Source of the DNA: Streptomyces sp. WM6378
GTDB lineage: Bacteria; Actinomycetota; Actinomycetes; Streptomycetales; Streptomycetaceae
Assembly: GCF_001279695.1 (NCBI RefSeq)
Contig: NZ_LGDD01000334.1
Location: forward strand, 1 to 61,710
Reading direction: 5' to 3'
Length of the DNA stretch: 61,710 nucleotides
In this document: positions 8,790 through 16,563 of the stretch, one piece after another
Position numbering within the stretch: the stretch's first letter is position 1
Layout: every line of letters begins with the position of its first letter
Notes under the pieces: generated by a model
Told to the model about the DNA's origin: nothing
The model's database searches: none
Seen by the model: the letters and a program-made list of their open reading frames with translations, nothing else
Program-made: the position numbers and the translations under genes

Positions 8790-9030
8790 GCGTGCCAGAC
8801 CAGCGACGAACCGGCGAAGATGTCTGCGCTGCCCCGGGTGCCGCCCCGTCGCACGGGTCAAGGGGCACGCTGGGGCAAGTAGTTGGCGCCGAGCTTCCGG
8901 TGGGCAGTCGGTCGGGCAGGACTCACCCATCATGATCGGGAGCTTGTGCATGACCGCGACCATGGCGCGTTTCCCTTCCCGGCGGGCGGCGACGCGGCGG
9001 AAGTACGTGTCGAGAGCATCACTGGATTGG
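8790..9030 (-). pseudogene. Decayed IS110-family transposase C-terminus
   Basis: On the minus strand about 8928-9026 encodes DALDTYFRRVAARREGKRAM followed by VAVMHKLPIMM. This is the pattern of the IS110/IS1111 transposase C-terminal domain (Y-R-R-I-A-A-R-R-G-x-K-R-A-M-V-A-V-x-H-K). Just downstream the similarity moves to another frame (KLGANYLPQRAP then stop), followed by RRHLRRFVAGLARHG. The gene is therefore broken by frameshifts and lacks its RuvC-like N-terminal catalytic domain. No terminal sequences were identified. Outer limits are approximate. Confidence 0.6.
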
Positions 9031-9129
9031 GGATGCCGGCTGGTGCCCAGCCTGAGCACAGTGAGTGGGGTCTGAACACAATGGGCAACACCGCCCGTGG
9101 GGTATCGGGCGCAGCGTGATGACCTTGGC

Positions 9130-10848
9130 TCATCGCGCGAGCGCGATTTCGCCGCTGACCAGCGGCGTGTGCCTATGGCTCGTGTTCCCCCTCGGACACA
9201 GTGCATGTGCACATAGAAGAGCGGGTTGTGACTCAACGGTCACGATCCGCTCTTTTGCATAGTAGGTCAGCTTGAGGCCGAGGGCTAGGTAGAGCTGCTG
9301 CTTGTCTTCAGGGGCGGCGGTTGCGAGGGCGGCGTGGATGCTGCCGAGCTGTTCGACCAGCTCGCGGATCTGGTCCTCGGTGAGCACGGTTCGTTGCGCC
9401 TGGTCGGTTTCGTTGAGCTGTCGTTGTGCGGCTGCTTTCTCGGCTTGGGTCTGGGTGATCCAGCGGGTGATGAGTTCTGGGTCGGTGCCGCGGTCGAGGC
9501 CTGCGCGGTAGTGGGCGATGCGCCGGTCGCAGTCGGCGATGGTGATGCGGGCGACTTCCAGTGCGGGGGCGGTAGTGAGGGTGTTCTCCTGGCTGCGCTG
9601 GAGTTCGTGGAGGGCCCGGTCGAGCCGGGCAGGGGCGAAGGACTGGGCGATCCATGAGTCGAGCCGGGGTAGCACGGCGTCTTCGCGGACGTAGATGGTC
9701 GGCGGGTGATCGAGGGCCCTGGTGCGGGCGTATTCAGCGGTGTAGCGGCAGCGGTAGTGGGGGTGGCCGTTGTTGAAGCTGCCTTGCATGGTGCGGCGGC
9801 AGATGGAGCAGTGGATGCGGCCGCGCAGTACGTAGGGGTGTGTGGTGGTGCGTGGTGGCCGTGGGTGGTCGCGCTGCTGGTGCCGTGAGCTGCGCTGGGC
9901 CTGGGCGGCTTTGAAGTCGTCGAGGCTGACGAGTGGTTCGTGGACCGGTTGTGCGGACCAGATCCACTGGTCGGGTTTGTTCCAGGACTGTTTGGTGCGG
10001 TGGCCGAGGGTGATGTCGTCGATGTCGAGCAGGACTTCGTCCTTGCGCTGTTTGTTCCAGATTTCGTGGCCGGTGTAGCGGGGGTTGGCGAGGATGGCGG
10101 CGACGGCGCTCTTGGACCAGGCAAGACCGTCCCGGTGGGGATTGCGGGCCCGGTCGTGGGCGGAGGGGCAGGGAATGCTGTCGAGCGTCAAGCCGATGGC
10201 GATGGCCAGGTATCCCTTGCCGCGCAGGTACTCGGAGAAGATCCGCTGGACGATGGGTGCGGAGACGGGATCGGGTACGAGCCGTTGCAGCCGCTTGCCG
10301 TCGGCGGCTTTGGCGGGGTTGGGGTGCGGGCCGGCGTCCTCCAGCGTGTAGCCGTAGGGCGGGCGGCCGCCGAGGTAGCGGCCTTCGAGCTGGGCCTGGG
10401 AGGCCGTGGCGGTGCGCACGCGGATCTTGATGCGGTTGCGTTCGCCTTTGCTCATGCCGCCGAAGACGGACATGACGAGGTCGTGGGCTTCGTTGTCGGG
10501 GTCGATAGGCCCGCCGACTTCGGGGACCCACAGGGGGACGTGGAAGTGGACGAAGAGGGGGAAGGTGTTGCCGAACTGGTTGCCGTAGAAGGTGCGTTGA
10601 GGTTCTCCGATGACAACGGCGTCGAAGCCACGCTGGGGGTTGCGCAGGTCCTGGAGGAGGGCGGCTGCTTGGGGACGGCGCTTCCATGGCAGGGCGCGTG
10701 AGTGGCCGGAGTCGAAGTACTCGGCCACGATCTGTCCGCCGACTGGTTCGATCAGTCCTTTGGCCCGGAGGAGTTGCCAGTTCTTGGAGGCTTCGGGGTC
10801 TTGGAGGTCTTCGGTCGAGCAGCGTCCGGCGAAAGCGAATCGGGTCAC
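9130..10848 (-). CDS. Large serine recombinase (site-specific integrase)
   Basis: Large serine recombinase of 572 residues. The resolvase domain begins MTRFAFAGRCSTEDLQDPEA, with nucleophile Ser11 in the CSTED motif, and continues to about residue 150 with GEPQRTF and GGMSKGERNRIKIRVR. The Recombinase domain spans about 160-300 (GRPPYGYTL, IFSEYLRGKGYLAIAIGL, ILANPRYTGHEIWNKQR). A zinc-ribbon-like segment follows (HCSICRRTM ... YRCR), then a coiled coil about 415-510. The start is GTG with GGGAG 5'. It is full length and looks intact. No phage or plasmid genes and no obvious att repeats are adjacent, so it is either a relic integrase or a lone element. It sits between two transposase remnants at the left border of the polyketide cluster. 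Confidence 0.9.
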   Translation of the reverse strand: MTRFAFAGRCSTEDLQDPEASKNWQLLRAKGLIEPVGGQIVAEYFDSGHSRALPWKRRPQAAALLQDLRNPQRGFDAVVIGEPQRTFYGNQFGNTFPLFVHFHVPLWVPEVGGPIDPDNEAHDLVMSVFGGMSKGERNRIKIRVRTATASQAQLEGRYLGGRPPYGYTLEDAGPHPNPAKAADGKRLQRLVPDPVSAPIVQRIFSEYLRGKGYLAIAIGLTLDSIPCPSAHDRARNPHRDGLAWSKSAVAAILANPRYTGHEIWNKQRKDEVLLDIDDITLGHRTKQSWNKPDQWIWSAQPVHEPLVSLDDFKAAQAQRSSRHQQRDHPRPPRTTTHPYVLRGRIHCSICRRTMQGSFNNGHPHYRCRYTAEYARTRALDHPPTIYVREDAVLPRLDSWIAQSFAPARLDRALHELQRSQENTLTTAPALEVARITIADCDRRIAHYRAGLDRGTDPELITRWITQTQAEKAAAQRQLNETDQAQRTVLTEDQIRELVEQLGSIHAALATAAPEDKQQLYLALGLKLTYYAKERIVTVESQPALLCAHALCPRGNTSHRHTPLVSGEIALAR

Positions 10849-11380
10849 GTCGTACTCCCGCAGCGATAGTGGTGCGACCGGCGGCCGGTGGTCGTCCGTG
10901 GTACCTCTGGTTGGCGAAGAGGGCCAGTCGCGGGCTGCTGGAACCAGGGGCGCGGATCAGGGGAGCCGTGAGGGTCTTCCGGACCTGTTTGCGGAGGCGG
11001 ACACGAGAATCCGCAGAGCGGGAGGCTCGTGCGGGAGTTTCACTTCGAGCCGGCCTGCCCGGTCGGTGGCCAGGCAGTGAAGCCGAGACCGGTCCGATGT
11101 GACGGCGGACGTGCCATTAGCGTGCTTCCCTACGGCTGGCTGACGATCGCAGCAGCGGTCAGCAGGTTGTTCTTGCCGATCGGTCTGTCCCGGAGTGGAG
11201 GGGTGCATTGGCTGGTCCACGGTGATCTCCAAGGGGCGGACGTGGCTACCCTCTAAGGAGGATTTGGACCATGAAATGCGCCACGAGGCAGGGTGGCCGC
11301 CCGTCAGCGAATTTCGGCCCGGGTCGGTTTCCAACTGCCGAGCCCTGGATGCCGGTGCGTGATAGGGGGACGGGGATGTA
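10849..11380. other. Intergenic region between recombinase and IS630 remnant
   Basis: About 530 bases upstream of the serine recombinase, the place where an attachment site would be expected. No duplicated core was found within the window. A perfect ribosome-binding sequence AAGGAGG (11255-11261) precedes an ATG at 11271 that opens a 36-codon frame with no recognisable product. This is more likely a relic of an upstream transposase or leader sequence than a gene. Confidence 0.3.
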
Positions 11381-11779
11381 ATGGAGTTCCGGTTCAACCC
11401 GATGTCGGCGATCAGTAGCAGGGGTCGCATGCACTTCACGGTCTTCGCCGAGACCTTCGACGCCGACGTGATGTGTCGCCTCCTGGACTGCGTCGCCGGA
11501 CACTTCATGCACAAGGTCTCACGTGTCCTGGACGGTCACTTTGCCCACCGCTCCCGCAAGGTCCGCGCCTGGCTCGCCGATCACCCCGACCGGATCGAGG
11601 CGCACTTCCTGACGTCGTACTCGCCGGAGCTGAACCCCTACAAACTGGTCAACGCTGACCTCAAGCGCAGCCTGCCCCCGCACCACGGGGCCCGCGACCA
11701 GGACCAACTCGCTGCCGAAACCCGCAGATGCTTCCACCGCCGCCAACGCCAACCACACATCCGATACACCCTCGAATAG
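11381..11779 (+). pseudogene. IS630-family transposase, C-terminal fragment
   Basis: The frame encodes the DDE catalytic half of an IS630-type transposase. Recognisable parts are the LDGHFAHRSRKVRAWL block (second catalytic Asp region), FLTSYSPELNPYKLVNADLK (third acidic region; the usual ELNPDE reads ELNPYK) and RRCFHRRQRQPH near the end. The N-terminal helix-turn-helix and first Asp region are missing, and stops (TAG at 11363) lie in frame upstream. The tail is shortened to IRYTLE. With ELNPYK in place of the Asp/Glu pair, even the remaining catalytic site is probably dead. Confidence 0.75.
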
Positions 11780-11903
11780 AACCCTTTGAGTTTCGGATCA
11801 ATACAAGTCACACTTTTCGCCTGGGTGGCGATGGATCAAAAACGTGCCGACGGATTGTGACGGCGCCCCGAGGCGCGACGGGGTACGGGGAGGGGTACGC
11901 ATC

Positions 11904-12068
11904 ATGGATCCGCTGACATTTCCGATGCTCGCCGGGGCTCTCTACACGGCGGTGCAGCAGCGACGCGCGGGCAACGAACCCGACCCTGCTTGTGAGACAG
12001 CCACGCAATCGACGCAGAAAGCGTCAGGTAGAGAAGACCCGGACAGCAATGGGATCGACGCCACGTGA
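11904..12068 (+). CDS. Possible 54-aa hypothetical protein
   Basis: An ATG at 11904 follows GGGGAGGGG by 8 bases and opens a frame of 54 codons beginning MDPLTFPMLAGALYTAVQQR. The first 20 residues are apolar/helical and the rest is polar. No family is recognised. The rest of 11780-12079 shows no other feature. It could equally be a chance frame in remnant DNA between an IS fragment and the cluster. Confidence 0.25.
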   Translation: MDPLTFPMLAGALYTAVQQRRAGNEPDPACETATQSTQKASGREDPDSNGIDAT

Positions 12069-12079
12069 GGAAGTTCCTC

Positions 12080-12739
12080 TTATGACGTCAGCGCGATGGC
12101 CGTAAGCAGCAGCTCCTCCCGCGCGAGCCACCGTCCGCTGAACCCCGTCAGGGGGACCCCGTCCGGCCGGTGCCCGGGCCGCAGGAGACGCGCCTCGAAG
12201 GTGCCCGAGGCCGAGTCCTCGCCGTACGCGAAGGTGATCTCCGCATCCTTGAAGTCGATCGCGACCCCGGTCAGCGGGAACCACGTCTTGTACACGCACT
12301 CCTTCGCGCTGAACAGCAGCCGGTCCCGGCGCACTCCGTCACCGGGCGCCTCCGCCCAACTGACCTCGCTCGGCAGCGCGATGGACGCCAAGACCCCTTC
12401 CGGGAGCGGCCCGTTGGGCTCCGCGTCGATGCCGACGGCGACCACGGAAGCCGAGAGGGCGAGCGCTGCGCCCCTGTAGCCCGCGCAGTGGGTCATGCTT
12501 CCCACGACGCCCGCCGGCCACTGCGGCACGTTGCGCACACCGGGCAGCACCGGCGCGGCAGGTAGCCCGAGTTCCGCGAGCGCGCGCCGCGCACAGGCAC
12601 GTACGGTCGCGAACTCGGCCCGCCGCCCTGGCACCGCGTTCGCGACGAGCGCCGCCTCCTGCGGATAGAGCTCGTTCTCGCCTTCGTCCCCGAAGGCCTC
12701 GGCGCACACGACGATCGTCGGCAGCAGCTCATCGATCAT
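12080..12739 (-). CDS. 4'-phosphopantetheinyl transferase (EntD/Sfp superfamily)
   Basis: Product of 219 residues that converts apo-ACP to holo-ACP using coenzyme A, as needed for the ACPs of the neighbouring PKS. It shows the magnesium-binding motif VGIDAE (Asp105, Glu107) and the FSAKECVYK motif (Lys146, Glu147, Lys151) followed by TWFPLTG. SMTHCAGYRGAALA is the EntD-like CoA-contact region. The ATG at 12739 overlaps the stop of the upstream metallophosphoesterase (ATGA), so the two are translationally coupled. In the nystatin cluster a PPTase (NysF) occupies the corresponding edge position. Confidence 0.93.
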   Translation of the reverse strand: MIDELLPTIVVCAEAFGDEGENELYPQEAALVANAVPGRRAEFATVRACARRALAELGLPAAPVLPGVRNVPQWPAGVVGSMTHCAGYRGAALALSASVVAVGIDAEPNGPLPEGVLASIALPSEVSWAEAPGDGVRRDRLLFSAKECVYKTWFPLTGVAIDFKDAEITFAYGEDSASGTFEARLLRPGHRPDGVPLTGFSGRWLAREELLLTAIALTS

Positions 12740-13596
12740 GCGCGTGCCTCCACCGGAGCTTCTCCGCTGAAGGGGGCGATGGTGCGCAGCAGCCCGCGCG
12801 GGTGGCCGCGTTTGCGCCACTCGCGGGGGTAGCCGATGGAGACCTCCTCGAAGCGGACGCCGTCGTACCAGGTGGTGCGGGGGATGTGGAGATGGCCGTA
12901 GACGACGGAGGCGACGTTGAAGCGGGTGTGCCAGTCGGCGGTCAGCTCGGTGCCGCACCACTGGGCGAACTCCGGGTGCCACAGCACGTCCGTGGGCTGG
13001 CGCACCAGCGGCCAGTGGTTGACGAGGACGAGGGGGACGGAAGGGTCGTGCGCGGCTAGCCGCGCCTCGGTCTCGGCGACGCGGGTCCGGCACCACTCCG
13101 CTCGGCCCGGGTGGGGGTCGGGGTGCAGCAGATACTCGTCGGTGCACACCACCCCGGCGTCGTAGGCGCGCTGGAGCGATTCTTTTGCGGTGGTGGTGCC
13201 CGGGACGCGGAACGTGTAGTCGTACAGCGTGAACAGCGGCGCGACGGCGAGCGGCCCGCCGGGCCCGGTCCACACGGGGTAGGGGTCTTCCGGCGTCACC
13301 ACACCGAATTCCGAGCAGAGCTCGACCAGATGCCGGTAGCGTTCTTCGCCCCGGAGCTGGACGGAGTCCTCACGAGGCGTCCACAGCTCGTGGTTGCCCG
13401 GTGTCCAGATCACCTTGGCGAACCGGCCCGCCAGCAGGCGCAGCGCCCAGGCGACGTCGTCGAACTTCTCGCCGATGTCGCCCGCGACGATCAGCCAGTC
13501 GCCGTCCGAAGCGGGCCGCAGCGAGTCGACCAGCGTGCGGTTCTCGGCGTGGACGACATGCAGATCGCTGACGGCCAGGAGGTTTCCATCAGGCAC
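12736..13596 (-). CDS. Calcineurin-like metallophosphoesterase
   Basis: Product of 286 residues with the complete metallophosphoesterase motif set: AVSDLHVVH (DxH), IVAGDIGEKFDD (GD), TPGNHELW (GNHE), LVLVNHWPL (H) and VVYGHLHIPR (GHxH). The GTG at 13596 is preferred: upstream coding potential is poor, and a purine-rich GAGAGAGAGGG precedes it. Its stop overlaps the PPTase start by 4 bp. PPTase-metallophosphoesterase pairs of this kind recur in Streptomyces. The phosphatase substrate is unknown; a role in CoA or phosphopantetheine metabolism is only a guess from the coupling. Confidence 0.9.
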   Translation of the reverse strand: MPDGNLLAVSDLHVVHAENRTLVDSLRPASDGDWLIVAGDIGEKFDDVAWALRLLAGRFAKVIWTPGNHELWTPREDSVQLRGEERYRHLVELCSEFGVVTPEDPYPVWTGPGGPLAVAPLFTLYDYTFRVPGTTTAKESLQRAYDAGVVCTDEYLLHPDPHPGRAEWCRTRVAETEARLAAHDPSVPLVLVNHWPLVRQPTDVLWHPEFAQWCGTELTADWHTRFNVASVVYGHLHIPRTTWYDGVRFEEVSIGYPREWRKRGHPRGLLRTIAPFSGEAPVEARA

Positions 13597-13663
13597 GGTG
13601 CCCTCTCTCTCGTTGATCAGCCTGCCGCCGCTTCGACGGCGGCGGTGGCGGGGAGTGGGAGGC

Positions 13664-13795
13664 GTGGAGCCGGGCGTAGAAGCCTGGTACGCACAGGAGT
13701 TCGCCGTCGGTGCCGCGCCGGGCGTCGGCAACGCCAACGTGCCCGGAATCAGCTGCAGTTGGTGGAGCGCGAGTGCGCCGGTCGCCCCGCCCTAG
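13664..13795 (+). CDS. Candidate 43-aa peptide gene, function unknown
   Basis: A GTG at 13664 with GGGGAGTGGGAGG just upstream opens a 43-codon frame ending at TAG. The peptide starts VEPGVEAWYAQEFAVGAAPG and ends GISCSWWSASAPVAPP, with a single Cys and three Trp. Position-specific G+C is about 70/65/84 percent, in the direction expected of Streptomyces coding DNA. An acidic, aromatic N-terminal part and a small, Ser/Cys/Trp-rich C-terminal part could fit a precursor peptide, but no modifying enzyme is adjacent. It lies in the divergent region between the metallophosphoesterase and the thioesterase. Confidence 0.3.
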   Translation: MEPGVEAWYAQEFAVGAAPGVGNANVPGISCSWWSASAPVAPP

Positions 13796-13910
13796 GGACG
13801 CAGCAGCCTCAACAGCACGAAAGGACACCCCTGTTAGCCGACGGCACGCGGGCCGCCAGGTGGACGGAGCCGGCCAGCACGCCGACCCGGTCTATTGGAG
13901 CGCACACGGC

Positions 13911-13926
13911 GCCCGGATATCCCTAG
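13911..13926 (+). promoter_or_regulatory. Putative PAS-LuxR (PimM-type) operator, site A
   Basis: GCCCGGATATCCCTAG agrees at 13 of 16 positions with the PimM operator consensus as I recall it (CTVGGGAWWTCCCBAG). It is followed by TGT, giving the shared TAGTGT at 13924-13929, with TATGGG at 13946. It lies 265 bp upstream of the thioesterase start. Apart from sites A and A2, nothing else is seen in 13796-14190. Confidence 0.5.
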
Positions 13927-13983
13927 TGTCCGCGCTGACGCCGAGTATGGGGCCGCGAACTGATAGGGAGACGGGGTGGAAGT

Positions 13984-13999
13984 CTAGGGATTCACCCAC
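13984..13999 (+). promoter_or_regulatory. Putative PAS-LuxR operator, site A2
   Basis: CTAGGGATTCACCCAC matches the recalled PimM consensus at 13 of 16 positions. It lies 58 bp downstream of site A and about 190 bp upstream of the thioesterase. Two sites in one divergent region suggest cooperative control of the thioesterase and perhaps of the metallophosphoesterase-PPTase pair. Confidence 0.4.
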
Positions 14000-14190
14000 T
14001 GCGCGGGCATGTCCAATGATTGCCAGGACCCACAAAGGGCTTTGCGGGCCCTGATGGCTCAGGGAGTGAGGTCGCTCGGCCCCCTGGGCGTTCGCCATGT
14101 GCCACGGCCCTGTCCCCCCGTCGCAGTGCCCCGCACGCGCCCGCCTGTCAATACGTCCCGGTCGGCTCTACCTACTAGGAGATCACTCAC

Positions 14191-14964
14191 ATGACGACGT
14201 CCACCGAAGGGGGCCTGTGGGCGCGGCGCTTCCACCCCGCGCCATCCAGCCCCAGCCAGCTCTTCTGCTTCCCTCACGCGGGTGGCTCGGCGTCTTTCTA
14301 CTTCCCCGTGTCCGCCCAACTGGCTTCCGTGGCGGAGGTGTTCGCGGTCCAGTACCCGGGTCGGCAAGACCGGCGCAAGGAAGTCAGCCCCAGCGATATC
14401 GCCGATTTCGCCGACCAGGTCTACGGCGCGCTGCGTCCCACCTTGACGGCCCGGCCCACCACCTTCTTCGGCCACAGCATGGGCGCCACACTGGCCTTCG
14501 AGGTGGCCCGTCGTCTCGAAGCAGACGGTGGTGAGCTCGCCCACCTCTTCGCCTCCGGCCGTCGCGCACCCTCCCGGATCCGCGACGAGAACGTCCACCG
14601 GAAGACCGACGAAGGCATCGTAGGGGAACTGAAACTCCTCGCCGGAACCGACACCGCGCTCCTCGGCGACGAGGAGATCCTGCGGATGATCCTGCCGGCG
14701 ATCCGGAGCGACTACCAAGCCATCGAGACCTACCGCTGCGCGCCCGATGTCACCGTCCGGGCACCGCTGACGGTGCTCACCGGCGACAGCGATCCAAAGA
14801 CCTCGCTCGACGAGGCAGAAGCTTGGCGCGGCCACACCACCGGCCCCTTCGACCTGCGCGTCTATCCCGGCGGACACTTCTACCTCACCGCCGAGGCCGC
14901 AGCTGTCATCGCCCTCCTGAGGCAGCATCTCGTCACTCTGAGCCAGCCGGGCTGCGCCCGGTAA
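14191..14964 (+). CDS. Type II thioesterase (polyketide proofreading)
   Basis: Stand-alone alpha/beta-hydrolase of 257 residues that removes stalled or wrongly primed acyl groups from PKS carrier proteins. Motifs: LFCFPHAGGSASFY (oxyanion region), nucleophile Ser96 in FFGHSMGA, LTGDSDP carrying the Asp, and the catalytic His in GGHFYLT. RRAPSRIRD is the usual lid motif. AGGAGA at 14179 gives a clear ribosome binding site. It is the NysE/AmphE counterpart in polyene clusters. It converges on the CCR gene, and a strong hairpin lies between them. Confidence 0.95.
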   Translation: MTTSTEGGLWARRFHPAPSSPSQLFCFPHAGGSASFYFPVSAQLASVAEVFAVQYPGRQDRRKEVSPSDIADFADQVYGALRPTLTARPTTFFGHSMGATLAFEVARRLEADGGELAHLFASGRRAPSRIRDENVHRKTDEGIVGELKLLAGTDTALLGDEEILRMILPAIRSDYQAIETYRCAPDVTVRAPLTVLTGDSDPKTSLDEAEAWRGHTTGPFDLRVYPGGHFYLTAEAAAVIALLRQHLVTLSQPGCAR

Positions 14965-15059
14965 ACCAAGGACGGCCCGGCCAGCGCCGCGCGGGCGGCG
15001 CGCCTGCTCGTTCAGTGAGGTGTTGACCGCTATGTGCCGCGAACAACTCGCCCACAACA

Positions 15060-15102
15060 CGCTGTTCCGGCCCCGCGCCTCGTACGCGGGGCCGGAACAG
15101 CG
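15060..15102. terminator. Bidirectional terminator between convergent genes
   Basis: Perfect 18-bp stem: CGCTGTTCCGGCCCCGCG (15060-15077) pairs with CGCGGGGCCGGAACAGCG (15085-15102), with a 7-nt loop CCTCGTA. It sits about 95 bp after the thioesterase stop and about 60 bp after the CCR stop, ideal for both strands. Confidence 0.88.
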
Positions 15103-15160
15103 GGCGGTGCCGGCGGCAGCCGGGTAGCGCGCGGCCCGGTGGGCGGGGCCGACGCAGCGG

Positions 15161-16510
15161 TCAGCGGAACCGGTTGATCGCGTCGAGGTGCTTCGCGCGC
15201 ATTTCCTCGTCGCGCACGCCCAGTCCCTCGGCCGGGGCCAGGCACAGCACGCCGACCTTGCCCTGGTGGACGTTCCGGTGCACGTCGTGGACGGCGAGCG
15301 CGGTGTCGGCCAGCGGGTAGGTGCAGGAGAGGGTGGGGTGGATTCTGCCCTTGACGACGAGGCGGTTCGCCTCCCAGGCCTCGCGATAGTTGGCGAAGTG
15401 GGTGCCGACGATGCGCTTGAGGTGCATCCACAGGTAGCGGTTGTCGAACTCGTGGTGGTAGCCGGAGGTGGAGGCACAGGTGACGATGGTGCCTCCCCTG
15501 CGGGTGACGTAGACGGACGCCCCGAAGGTCTCCCGGCCGGGGTGCTCGAAGACGATGTCCACGTCCTCGCCGCCGGTCAACTCCCGGATGTGGGCGCCCA
15601 GCCGCTTCCACTCCCGCGGGTTCTGGGTGTGCTCGTCGGTCCAGAAGCGGTAGTCCTCGGCCGAGCGGTCGATGATCGCCTCCGCTCCCATGGCCCGGCA
15701 CACCTCGGCCTTGCGCTGACTGGACACCATGCAGACGGGGTTGGCGCCGCCGGCGAGGGCGAGCTGAGTGGCGTACGAGCCCAGGCCGCCGCTGGCGCCC
15801 CAGATCAGCACGTTGTCGCCCTGCTTCATACCGGCGCCGTTGCGGGAGACCAGCTGACGGTAGGCGGTGGAGTTGACCAGACCCGGCGCGGCGGCCTCCT
15901 CCCAGGTGAGGTGGGCGGCCTTGGGCATGAGCTGGTTGGCCTTGACCAGGGCTATCTCGGCCAGGCCGCCGAAGTTGGTCTCGAAGCCCCAGATCCGCTG
16001 GGCCGGGTCGAGCATGGTGTCGTCGTGTCCGTCCGGGCTCTCCAGCTCCACCGACAGGCAGTGCGCCACGACCTCGTCGCCGGGTTTCCAGACGTTGACC
16101 CCGGGGCCGGTGCGCAGCACCACGCCGGCCAGGTCGGAGCCGAGGATGTGGTAGGGCAGGTCGTGCCGCTTGGCGAGCGGCGAGGTGCGCCCGTAGCGCT
16201 CCAGGAAGCCGAAGGTCGGCAGCGGCTCGAAGAGGGACGACCAGACCGTGTTGTAGTTGACCGAGCTGGCCATCACCGCGACCAGCGCCTCGCCGGGTCC
16301 CAGTTCGGGCATCGGCACCTCGTCGACGCGCAGCGACTTGCGCGGATCCTTGTCCGCGCTGGCCATTCCGCGGAACATCTCGGTGTCCTTCTTGTGGACG
16401 GTCACGGCCCTGAAGGACTCTGGTAGGGGAAGCGCGGCGATGTCCTCGGGGGTGTGGTCGGGCGCGCTGATCGCGGCGCGCAGCTCGCTCAGGGCATGGC
16501 TGTCGGGCAT
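15161..16510 (-). CDS. ccr: Crotonyl-CoA carboxylase/reductase
   Basis: MDR-family enzyme of 449 residues that reductively carboxylates an enoyl-CoA with NADPH and CO2 to give ethylmalonyl-CoA or another alkylmalonyl-CoA extender. Family features: SSVNYNTVWS, GSDLAGVVLRTGPGVNVWKPGDEV, WGFETNFGG and the nucleotide-binding WGASGGLGSYATQLA. The four CO2-pocket residues described for Kitasatospora CCR (Asn81, Phe170, Glu171, His365) align at a constant offset of six to Asn87, Phe176, Glu177 and His371 here, so carboxylase activity is expected. The ATG at 16510 has AAAGGAG upstream. It is the last gene of a minus-strand run after the two ABC genes (53-bp gap), implying coexpression with the cluster. 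Confidence 0.95.
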   Translation of the reverse strand: MPDSHALSELRAAISAPDHTPEDIAALPLPESFRAVTVHKKDTEMFRGMASADKDPRKSLRVDEVPMPELGPGEALVAVMASSVNYNTVWSSLFEPLPTFGFLERYGRTSPLAKRHDLPYHILGSDLAGVVLRTGPGVNVWKPGDEVVAHCLSVELESPDGHDDTMLDPAQRIWGFETNFGGLAEIALVKANQLMPKAAHLTWEEAAAPGLVNSTAYRQLVSRNGAGMKQGDNVLIWGASGGLGSYATQLALAGGANPVCMVSSQRKAEVCRAMGAEAIIDRSAEDYRFWTDEHTQNPREWKRLGAHIRELTGGEDVDIVFEHPGRETFGASVYVTRRGGTIVTCASTSGYHHEFDNRYLWMHLKRIVGTHFANYREAWEANRLVVKGRIHPTLSCTYPLADTALAVHDVHRNVHQGKVGVLCLAPAEGLGVRDEEMRAKHLDAINRFR

Positions 16511-16563
16511 GGTGGATCGGCTCCTTTCGAGCGATTCGTCAGGTCGTACGGTGCAGTGCCGGT

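Noticed and set aside
11271..11381. 36-codon frame with a perfect AAGGAGG upstream.
   Set aside because: No recognisable product, and it lies in transposase debris directly ahead of the IS630 fragment. It may be a relic start rather than a gene.
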